From assembly GCA_030650415.1 (NCBI GenBank), contig JAUSEG010000013.1, positions 1 to 32,884 on the forward strand: DNA of 32,884 nucleotides. Reading direction: 5' to 3'. How positions within the stretch are numbered: position 1 is the first letter of the stretch; each line of letters begins with the position of its first letter. Shown here piece after piece: positions 7,165 to 12,634 of this stretch. The translations under genes were made by a program, and so were the position numbers. The notes under the pieces are model-generated. The model did no database searches and was not told the DNA's origin. It saw only the letters and a list, made by a program, of their open reading frames with translations. This DNA comes from a bacterium. Lineage in GTDB: Bacteria > Patescibacteriota > Patescibacteriia > Patescibacteriales > GWC2-42-12.

Positions 7165-8442
7165 CTATTTGCTTAGTCGTGCAACAACATTTTTTATAAA
7201 TTGTTCTGTGGCTTGGTCTACTTGGCTTTCATAGCGTTGCCCACCTAGCGGATAATTGGAGGGGCCATTATTTTCTCTTCTGCATGCCTGTACTTCGGGG
7301 TTAGCATTGAGAACCATGTTAAGTTGACTGCGCGAGTCCATAAGTTCAGAAAAGTGATTAAGTCTATAATCAGCACTTTGAGTATTAAGATAAGACTCGC
7401 GGGCTTTATCGTATAAATTTTTGCATTCATTTACCTCATCTATTAAAAAAGACGGGGTAAGCACACCATAATAAGTTCTAATAGACCACTTTGATTCATA
7501 CACTGCCGGTATGTACCCGCCAGCCGCAGATAATTTATAAACTGTTTTATAAACTTCAGCAAAATCTTCTTCTGGCGACAGATTCCAATTACTCAAAATT
7601 CTCGGCGTCTTTGCAGGTATGGCGCGAAGTTTATAATACTGAGTCCACTCTTGATCTGTCATGTGAAAACCAACTTGATGGCCTAACTCATGTGTTAGAA
7701 CCATCGTATCGTATCCATCGCCATTCAAAAGGATAAGCGCCCCGTTGCCTATTTGAGTATAAAGACCTCCTTCGGGCTGGAAAGATAAGGGTATCATCAT
7801 AGTTCCTGCCCAAGGTATTTGGAATTTATCACTCGCGCGCATTAGCGTTGGGTCAGCGGCGATAATGGCTAGGTTCGCTGTTAGACTTGGCGGATAGCCA
7901 AGCGTTTTTAAAAGTTTTGCGATCGTCTGCTTATTCTGCGAGCCGATATCAATACTGCCTCTTCCGTCTATCTTACTAGTGTAAAAAGTATAGCCCCATA
8001 AATTAACCTGTTCAAAAGGATATGTCTTAGTGCCATCTTTATTGGTTACGACAGCTAGCGGATTGATGGGTTGCTGAGAAGGTTTTGCCGGATTAATGCC
8101 AATTATATTTGTATTCAAATTTTGTAACGGACTATTTGCAATAAAATTCGGTAAACTTTTAGTGGCTCCTGATATTGAATTTGTAATCTGCTGAATAAAA
8201 TTATTTGCAACGGACGGTTGAATTAAAAAGAAAAGCCCTATCGTTATCAGTAAAATTTCGATTAATAACACTAGGCGCCAATAGCTCTTCCGTACTTTTT
8301 TATTTGAATTTGGTGCCGAAATTGGTGAGGTATTTTTTGTGGAATCTGGATTAACATGAATTGGATTGCCACAATGCGGACATATAAATGCCTTATCAGA
8401 GATTTCTCCTCCGCATTCACCGCATAATGTAAAATTGTAAAT
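7165..8442 (-). CDS. Zinc-ribbon / membrane segment / HExxH metallopeptidase; 5' end displaced
   Basis: The frame is open from 8442 and encodes, in order: a zinc ribbon (CGECGG ... CPHCG, codons at 8424 to about 8370), a short linker, one hydrophobic helix (LLIEILLITIGLFFLIQ), and an extracellular domain with 'VLTHELGHQVGFH' and, about 36 residues later, 'SPEEDFAEVY', which fits the second-Glu ligand of gluzincin peptidases. The His spacing after HELGH does not match the metzincin motif. The first ordinary start codon in this frame is GTG at 8271, which would drop the zinc ribbon; upstream there is only TAA at 8443-8445 and no ATG. So either translation starts at GTG 8271 (weak GGAAGAG site 13 bases before), or the ribbon is made by a frame change from the overlapping gene. 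Zinc-ribbon plus helix is a common ancestral layout, which suggests the original start was lost. Confidence 0.75.
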   Translation of the reverse strand: MYNFTLCGECGGEISDKAFICPHCGNPIHVNPDSTKNTSPISAPNSNKKVRKSYWRLVLLIEILLITIGLFFLIQPSVANNFIQQITNSISGATKSLPNFIANSPLQNLNTNIIGINPAKPSQQPINPLAVVTNKDGTKTYPFEQVNLWGYTFYTSKIDGRGSIDIGSQNKQTIAKLLKTLGYPPSLTANLAIIAADPTLMRASDKFQIPWAGTMMIPLSFQPEGGLYTQIGNGALILLNGDGYDTMVLTHELGHQVGFHMTDQEWTQYYKLRAIPAKTPRILSNWNLSPEEDFAEVYKTVYKLSAAGGYIPAVYESKWSIRTYYGVLTPSFLIDEVNECKNLYDKARESYLNTQSADYRLNHFSELMDSRSQLNMVLNANPEVQACRRENNGPSNYPLGGQRYESQVDQATEQFIKNVVARLSK

Positions 8443-8534
8443 TTACCAGACTCGCGAAACATTTGTTCAAAAATTATTTCCGCAATTTTGCCCTTAATCA
8501 GTTCCTTAATAAATTTTTCGTGTTTAATATTCAT
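8271..8534 (-). CDS. 5' fragment of a conserved protein fused out of frame to the zinc-ribbon peptidase gene
   Basis: An 87-residue frame with ATG at 8534 (ATG 8543 is an alternative). Its first ~37 residues, MNIKHEKFIKELIKGK, AEIIFEQMFRESGKFTILHY, match a family I associate with candidate-phyla genomes, normally longer. After that the frame runs out of phase through the zinc-ribbon and membrane-helix codons of the peptidase gene, giving meaningless residues. So the first third of one gene seems joined to a second gene that lacks its start. The extended -10 promoter at 8565-8573 would transcribe the joint unit. I do not know the function of the parent family; a restriction-nuclease-like fold is only a guess. 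Confidence 0.5.
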   Translation of the reverse strand: MNIKHEKFIKELIKGKIAEIIFEQMFRESGKFTILHYAVNAEEKSLIRHLYVRIVAIQFMLIQIPQKIPHQFRHQIQIKKYGRAIGA

Positions 8535-8564
8535 AAACAACATTAATATTTTATTAATAAATTA

Positions 8565-8594
8565 ATTATACCACCAATAAAAAAATAACGCCAA
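8565..8594 (-). promoter_or_regulatory. Extended -10 promoter before the fused peptidase unit
   Basis: TGG-TATAAT at 8565-8573 (extended -10), with TTGGCG at 8589-8594 at 18-base spacing. The -35 box falls inside the hairpin of the adjacent terminator (8581-8610), so the end of one unit and the start of the next overlap. Confidence 0.6.
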
Positions 8595-8610
8595 TTTAAG
8601 CGTTATTTTA
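8581..8610. terminator. Bidirectional hairpin terminator
   Basis: AAAATAACGC pairs with GCGTTATTTT around an 8-base loop, with A and T runs at both ends. It lies downstream of the HicBA-like operon and is the second of two hairpins there. Confidence 0.7.
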
Positions 8611-8645
8611 TCTTAGTTAAACTTAATGGACGAAGTTAAAACCTA
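8611..8645. repeat. AACTTCG...CGAAGTT repeat, copy 3 (short)
   Basis: AACTTAATGGACGAAGTTAA shares the right half of the copies at 2136 and 4567; the left arm is shortened. It lies between two terminator hairpins. Confidence 0.55.
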
Positions 8646-8678
8646 TCTTATTGCTAAAATTATCTTTGTTCTAATTTC

Positions 8679-8702
8679 AAAAGACTGGCTTTAGCCAGTC
8701 TT
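8679..8702 (-). terminator. Terminator overlapping the HicA-like stop codon
   Basis: AAGACTGGC-TTTA-GCCAGTCTT is a perfect 9-bp stem; on the minus strand it is followed by TTTTGAAATT. The stop codon of the upstream gene is part of the stem. Confidence 0.75.
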
Positions 8703-8952
8703 ACAGATGACAATCAAATTCTTCTTTTGTGCAGATCTTGGAGTCAACCAATTTTTCCATTAAACTCTTCACTATAAATCTATTAACTTCGCTATGTTTA
8801 GTGGGAATTGGATATGACCTGTTCCAAAAACTATACTTAACCACAATTTGATGTTTACCGCCCCTCGCCACCGTTAAACTCTTATTCTTGCCCTCAAGCC
8901 ATTTGAGAAGATTTTTTATGTCTCTAATTTTTATATTTGAATAATCGCCCAT
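8701..8952 (-). CDS. HicA-like toxin
   Basis: 83 residues, normal for HicA. It has 'KIRDIKNLLKWLE', the catalytic-His motif in 'ARGGKHQIVVKY', then 'SYPIPTKHSEVNRFIVKSLM' that fits the C-terminal half of the family. HicA proteins are small double-stranded-RNA-binding-fold enzymes that cut mRNA and are held inactive by HicB. The gene starts 3 bases after the HicB-like stop, in the hicB-hicA order, which is the less common one, and no clear ribosome-binding site is present, so translational coupling is likely. Confidence 0.75.
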   Translation of the reverse strand: MGDYSNIKIRDIKNLLKWLEGKNKSLTVARGGKHQIVVKYSFWNRSYPIPTKHSEVNRFIVKSLMEKLVDSKICTKEEFDCHL

Positions 8953-8955
8953 ACT

Positions 8956-9339
8956 CTAAGCTGTTACCATTTGTTTATCTCTTGTGAGTATTAGACTATA
9001 TTCTGATTTCTTTATTGCCGCATTATTCAATTTTTCAAATTCTTCTTTGGTGGGAATAAACTTTTTAATATTTCTTATCATATTTACGCAATTTTGCGGA
9101 ATCTCATACGCGGCTAATAGAGTATCATTGACCATCTCAACAAATTCATCCGCGGAAACAGCCTGAGTTATATAAGTATTATCTTCCGCTTTTATATTGC
9201 CAATAATATATTTGCCATCTCGAAACCAGCTTATCTCTATTTTGTCAGGCAGTTTATTGCAGTTAGCTATGATTACTTCCCTGCACGGCTTATCGAAAAA
9301 ACTGTAAAACGCATCTTTTAAATTTTCGATTAAAATCAT
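8956..9339 (-). CDS. HicB-like antitoxin
   Basis: About 127 residues from ATG 9339 (a TTG at 9354 would add five). The segment 'WFRDGKYIIGNIKAEDNTYI' followed by 'TQAVSADEFVEMVNDTLLAA' resembles the HicB partial-RNase-H fold, with the Thr-Gln and the 'adEfvemvnd' helix. The C-terminal third has no obvious DNA-binding motif that I can recognise. Its partner HicA-like gene follows after 3 bases. The identity is supported mostly by the partner and by layout, since the N-terminal 30 residues do not look like typical HicB. A perfect 8-1-8 palindrome lies just upstream and is a candidate operator. Confidence 0.6.
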   Translation of the reverse strand: MILIENLKDAFYSFFDKPCREVIIANCNKLPDKIEISWFRDGKYIIGNIKAEDNTYITQAVSADEFVEMVNDTLLAAYEIPQNCVNMIRNIKKFIPTKEEFEKLNNAAIKKSEYSLILTRDKQMVTA

Positions 9340-9355
9340 AAATTTATAATACAAT

Positions 9356-9372
9356 ATTCAATACTATTGAAT
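9356..9372. promoter_or_regulatory. 8-1-8 palindrome, candidate operator of the HicBA-like pair
   Basis: ATTCAATA-C-TATTGAAT, a perfect 17-base palindrome, lies just downstream of the promoter and 16 bases before the ATG at 9339. Toxin-antitoxin operons are commonly autoregulated through such palindromes. Confidence 0.55.
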
Positions 9373-9379
9373 TCTATAT

Positions 9380-9406
9380 ATTATATATATTATACCATAA
9401 AGTCAA
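9380..9406 (-). promoter_or_regulatory. Promoter of the HicBA-like operon
   Basis: TTGACT at 9401-9406 with TATAAT at 9380-9385 (15-base spacing); an extended -10, TGG-TATAAT, also sits at 9389-9397. Either would place the transcript start about 9373-9383, next to the palindrome at 9356-9372. Confidence 0.55.
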
Positions 9407-9492
9407 GGCGTAATACAAAAATTTATTAATACTAGTTAATTTTAAATTGTTTTTAAACAAAATATAGCTAATTTTAGCCTAACTTTTAGATG

Positions 9493-9563
9493 TTGCGGGA
9501 CCTGGATTCGAACCAGGATACTCGCCTCCAGAGGGCGATGTCTTACCGTTGGACGATCCCGCA
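9493..9563 (-). tRNA. tRNA-Gln (CUG anticodon)
   Basis: A 71-base cloverleaf: 7-bp acceptor TGCGGGA/TCCCGCA, D-arm GTC...GAC with GG in the loop, anticodon stem TCGCC/GGCGA with loop CTCTGGA (anticodon CTG), T-arm CCTGG-TTCGAAT-CCAGG. The U1-A72 first pair is the known glutamine-tRNA feature. The 3' CCA is not encoded (the genome reads ACA), so it must be added. It lies after dnaX on the same strand, separated by a palindromic repeat, and is probably co-transcribed. Confidence 0.95.
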
Positions 9564-9569
9564 AAATTT

Positions 9570-9636
9570 GTCCCCCTTATAAAGGGGGATTAAGGGGGTT
9601 TAAACCTCCCCTACCCCTCCTTTAGAAAGAGGGCTA
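9570..9636. repeat. CCCCCTT...AAGGGGG palindromic repeat doublet
   Basis: Two copies of a roughly 32-base unit (TCCCCCTTATAAAGGGGG plus ATTAAGGGGG) face one another around TTTAAA at 9601-9606. The inner side runs into the dnaX stop codon. A single copy lies before rplJ (25495-25526). Confidence 0.7.
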
Positions 9637-11244
9637 CCCCACCACTTTCCCCCCGAATGTCTTTAAAAGATTATCAATCATATTCCCCTGCTGGCCTTGC
9701 GCCGGTTCTGGCGCTTTTTTTAAATCTATCGGTTCATCAGAAACTAATTTAGCCGCCGCCACTTCCAAATTTTCGTCCACCACGGCTTCGATAAAAATCG
9801 GCGCCTCATAAACCTGATTCAGAGTTTTTTCTATAAGGCTCTTAATCGAAGTTTCACTAACTCTATCCCGATGAAATTTATATTTAAAAGCCAAGCAAAG
9901 CTGATTACCGGCCAGATTTCTGGGCTGGCAAACACGCAGGATAAAAGACAGAGAATGATTATATTGCTTAATTTTAGCTAAAACTTCATTCCATTTTTCC
10001 GAAATTACTTCGTTAGTAATATTTATCGCGGTGTTTGCTGAAACGGTTTTTTCCTCGCTTGGTTTAACCAAAACTGGCGCGGTTCTAAGGGGCGCGAACT
10101 TCGGCGCGGTGGCCGTTCGTCCGAAAGTCGCCGGATTTTTTGGCGCCAGCGCCGCAGTACAAATTTCCACAATCGCCATTTCTAAAGACAGCTGTTTTAT
10201 AAAATCCGCTTTTAGCTCGTTAGAAACTTTAATAAATTTTTCCATAAGAGCCAGAACCTGCTCAACGTTCAAGTCTTGCGCCAGCTGATTGATTTTTAAT
10301 TCTATCTGCTCGCCCATTTCTAAAGCCAATTTAGTTACCAGGCTGGGATTAATTTTTATGAGCATTAATTTTCTTAAAATTTCGACCGTATCTCTGACAA
10401 AAATTTTCAAGTCAACGCCTTCGTCCATCAATTGATTAATCAAACGGATGCCGCCGGCCGCGTCTTTTTTTACCAGTAAACCGACCAAATTTAAAACCTC
10501 ATTTAAATCGGAGCGCGGGATCACTAAATCGGCTTCGGCCTGGGTGATGGCCGAGCCCCCTATAGCAATGATCTGCCCTAGCGTGCTTTCGGCGTCGCGC
10601 ATATGCCCGTCGGCATGGCGGGCGATAGCTTCTAAAATATTTTTTTCAACTTTGACGCCTTCGGCCTGCACGATATAGGTTAGTTTTTTCACTACGTCAT
10701 TAACGCTGATTCTTTTAAAATCAAAGCGCTGGCACCGGGAAATTATAGTTAACGGCACTTTATGGGCTTCGGTCGTGCACAAGATAAAAATCATAAACGC
10801 CGGCGGCTCCTCAATAATTTTTAATAGGGCGTTAAAGGCCGCGGTTGACAGCATATGGACTTCGTCAATGATAAAAACCTTATATTTTAAGCGGGCGGGC
10901 GTCACTCTGGCGCTGGCGATGATATTCTCCCTGACATTGTCCACGCCGGTATTCGAAGCCGCGTCAATTTCATAAACGTCCAGAGCCCGGCCCTGGATAA
11001 TTTCTTTACAGCTTGAACATTCGTCGCAGGGTTCAGCCGAGGTTTCTTTCCGCTTTTCGCAATTTATCGATTTGGCAAAAATTCTGGCTAAGGTAGTTTT
11101 ACCTACGGCTCTTGGACCGCAAAAAAGATAAGCATGAGCAATTTTACCGGACTTAATCTCCTGCTCGAGCGTCACCTTAATATGATTTTGCCCGACCATT
11201 TGCGCGAAATTTTGCGGCCGATATTTTCTATACAAAGTTGACAT
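9634..11244 (-). CDS. dnaX: DNA polymerase III subunit gamma/tau
   Basis: 536 residues of the clamp-loader ATPase DnaX. Walker A is 'GPRAVGKTTLA' (43-53), the four zinc ligands are C62, C73, C76 and C79, Walker B 'IIDEVHML' (125-132), and the sensor-1/SRC motif 'SRCQRFDF' (169-176). Domain III and a tau-like C-terminal region with low complexity follow. It loads the sliding clamp onto primed DNA. The C-terminal residues FGGKVVG are written by the interspersed repeat at the end of the gene. An A7 run near the end (about 9712-9718) could slip, but the alternative frame adds only about a dozen residues, so a programmed gamma form is not indicated. Upstream, TGT-AATAAT lies 7 bases from the ATG and may be a leaderless promoter. 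Confidence 0.95.
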   Translation of the reverse strand: MSTLYRKYRPQNFAQMVGQNHIKVTLEQEIKSGKIAHAYLFCGPRAVGKTTLARIFAKSINCEKRKETSAEPCDECSSCKEIIQGRALDVYEIDAASNTGVDNVRENIIASARVTPARLKYKVFIIDEVHMLSTAAFNALLKIIEEPPAFMIFILCTTEAHKVPLTIISRCQRFDFKRISVNDVVKKLTYIVQAEGVKVEKNILEAIARHADGHMRDAESTLGQIIAIGGSAITQAEADLVIPRSDLNEVLNLVGLLVKKDAAGGIRLINQLMDEGVDLKIFVRDTVEILRKLMLIKINPSLVTKLALEMGEQIELKINQLAQDLNVEQVLALMEKFIKVSNELKADFIKQLSLEMAIVEICTAALAPKNPATFGRTATAPKFAPLRTAPVLVKPSEEKTVSANTAINITNEVISEKWNEVLAKIKQYNHSLSFILRVCQPRNLAGNQLCLAFKYKFHRDRVSETSIKSLIEKTLNQVYEAPIFIEAVVDENLEVAAAKLVSDEPIDLKKAPEPAQGQQGNMIDNLLKTFGGKVVG

Positions 11245-11296
11245 AAAGATGATTATTACAAATACATTTTAACGGCTTAGCGAGAATAAAGCAAAT

Positions 11297-11317
11297 GGAG
11301 ATGGCAAAGCCATCTCC
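11297..11317. terminator. Hairpin after the 239-residue gene
   Basis: GGAGATGGC-AAA-GCCATCTCC forms a perfect 9-bp stem; on the minus strand it is followed by ATTTGCTTTATT, only moderately U-rich. It may terminate the 11417-12136 transcript or belong to a repeat. Confidence 0.45.
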
Positions 11318-11327
11318 TTACTGGTAT

Positions 11328-11410
11328 TGTCATTGCGGGCTTGACCCGCAATCTAGAAATTTATTATAGACACCAATAATCTGGATTCCGGCTCGTAGGC
11401 CGGAATGACA
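11328..11410. repeat. TGTCATT palindromic mini-element, copy A
   Basis: Terminal inverted repeats: TGTCATTGCGGGC...CTAG on the left, and CTGGATTCCGG...AATGACA on the right; each half is also a hairpin (GCGGG..CCCGC and CCGGC..GCCGG). No protein is encoded. Similar elements lie at 16861-16939 and 22008-22143. Confidence 0.7.
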
Positions 11411-11416
11411 TAACTT

Positions 11417-12136
11417 CTATTGATTCGCCCTAACGATATTTTCCACCGCCGCCCATTTGCTTTCGCCGTTTTTCGGCACTAATACCACCACTTCGTCGCC
11501 CTGATCGCCCTTATAATAAGTTACGCTGGCGGTTAAAAGCCGCCATCGTTTGCCATCGGCCAAAGCCAGATATTCACCGGTCGCCGAGCGTTCTAAAACG
11601 CCAACCACGCGCGCCCGTTCAATCGGTCCGATTTGCTTATAGACGAAGGTGCCGTTGCCGGTTATTGTAAGTTTTAAAATATCGCCTTCAACCAACTTTG
11701 ACTTTGACGCGTAATTGGCCGGCACGCTGTATTGCTTGCCGTCCGGTCCAATCATATTCTCGCCATCAAAAACTCCTTCGATAGTTCTCTGCTCTCCCAA
11801 ACTGCCTTCTTCGTTTTGAAAACTCTCATCGCTTAACTGCCCGATACTTATGGCGGCCTCGTCTTCCGGTTTTAAAGAACCGGCCAAAAGCTCCAGCAAC
11901 CGTTCGCTATTTTCTTTGACATTATTTAATAATTTCTTTGCTAAAGCAATCTTTGATTTAGCAATCATAACGGTTTCTTCCTTGGTCTCTGTCTTGCCCC
12001 CATTTGAACCTAAATATTCCTTAACTTCTGTCGATTGCGCCTCCGCATCGTCTAACTCTGACGGATTAATCGGCGCTTGATCTAAATCGGCCACCGGCCC
12101 TAAATCATCGCCTGAATTTTTGTTTTGATTTGGCAT
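11417..12136 (-). CDS. Unrecognised 239-residue protein with beta-rich C-terminal domain
   Basis: The N-terminal ~120 residues are acidic, low in hydrophobicity and partly helical (a likely disordered arm; 'AKSKIALAKKLLNNVKENSE' is one helix). The C-terminal ~120 residues alternate strands and glycine turns: 'GVFDGENMIGPDGKQY', 'GDILKLTITGNGTFV', 'YKQIGPIERARVVGVLE', 'GEYLALADGKRWRLL', 'GDQGDEVVVLVPKNGESK', which suggests a compact beta domain such as an OB or SH3-like fold. No enzyme motif, signal peptide or membrane segment. I associate this kind of protein with candidate-phyla genomes, but I cannot name a family. It may be in one transcript with the gene at 12160-12540 (23 bases apart). 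Confidence 0.75.
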   Translation of the reverse strand: MPNQNKNSGDDLGPVADLDQAPINPSELDDAEAQSTEVKEYLGSNGGKTETKEETVMIAKSKIALAKKLLNNVKENSERLLELLAGSLKPEDEAAISIGQLSDESFQNEEGSLGEQRTIEGVFDGENMIGPDGKQYSVPANYASKSKLVEGDILKLTITGNGTFVYKQIGPIERARVVGVLERSATGEYLALADGKRWRLLTASVTYYKGDQGDEVVVLVPKNGESKWAAVENIVRANQ

Positions 12137-12159
12137 ATGTTTTGTTTAGCGCTGTAATT

Positions 12160-12540
12160 TTATTTTCTAATTTCTTCTTCTAAAATTTCTCTAACCTCTC
12201 TAACGGTTAGGGTATTGCCAACCAAACCATTTTCAAAATTGCTTAATAAAATTAAATTATCCATTTCATGTTGGCGATTAGCTCCTTTTATTTTTTTTCC
12301 ATCATGTATAAGATCATAATTAGAATTTATGCATTGTTTCAACGTATTGCTGCCATCGCGCATAGGCATTCTTAGAAGTAAGATTACAACAGCGAGTTGA
12401 GCATCCTCGTTAAAATCACTAAATTGTCCCACCAATGCATCTTTTGCTCTTTCTATTTGAGCTTTATCCCTAGTTTGCTCACTTTCCAAATCCCTAGTTT
12501 GCTCACTTTGAGCTTTTCCCAATTTAAATTCTTGTGACAT
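12160..12540 (-). CDS. Unrecognised 126-residue protein with an N-terminal repeat
   Basis: The N-terminal ~35 residues are polar and contain SEQTRD twice (an 8-residue period, from a 24-base DNA repeat at 12466-12509). The remainder is helical with a short hydrophobic patch (LAVVILLL) and no membrane span. No recognisable catalytic or binding motif. It could be a small regulator or a partner of the 239-residue protein just downstream. No clear ribosome-binding site. A GGAAAGGA purine stretch lies about 55 bases upstream, too far to be one. Confidence 0.6.
   Translation of the reverse strand: MSQEFKLGKAQSEQTRDLESEQTRDKAQIERAKDALVGQFSDFNEDAQLAVVILLLRMPMRDGSNTLKQCINSNYDLIHDGKKIKGANRQHEMDNLILLSNFENGLVGNTLTVREVREILEEEIRK
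12466..12509. repeat. 24-base-period direct repeat inside a coding region
   Basis: The 20-mer ATCCCTAGTTTGCTCACTTT occurs at 12466-12485 and again at 12490-12509. The period is 8 codons, so it keeps the frame and gives the duplicated SEQTRD-containing segment. Confidence 0.85.
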
Positions 12541-12634
12541 AAATTTTAAATTTAATTGTTAGTTAGCATTTATATGTAAATAAATTATTGTTCCTTTCCT
12601 AACCTTACCCAAAACTTCATAATTTGTCCAGCCC

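Noticed and set aside
7165-8271. HELGHQVGFH as a metzincin site
   Set aside because: The third His is one residue too early for HExxHxxGxxH; a downstream Glu fits the gluzincin layout better.
9339-9354. Leaderless start for the HicB-like gene using TATTAT just before the ATG
   Set aside because: No -35 at proper spacing; the promoter at 9380-9406 fits better and gives a 34-base leader.
9712-9718. A7 run in dnaX as a programmed frameshift site
   Set aside because: It is near the end of the gene and the other frame adds only about a dozen residues, so it would not make a gamma form like that of E. coli.
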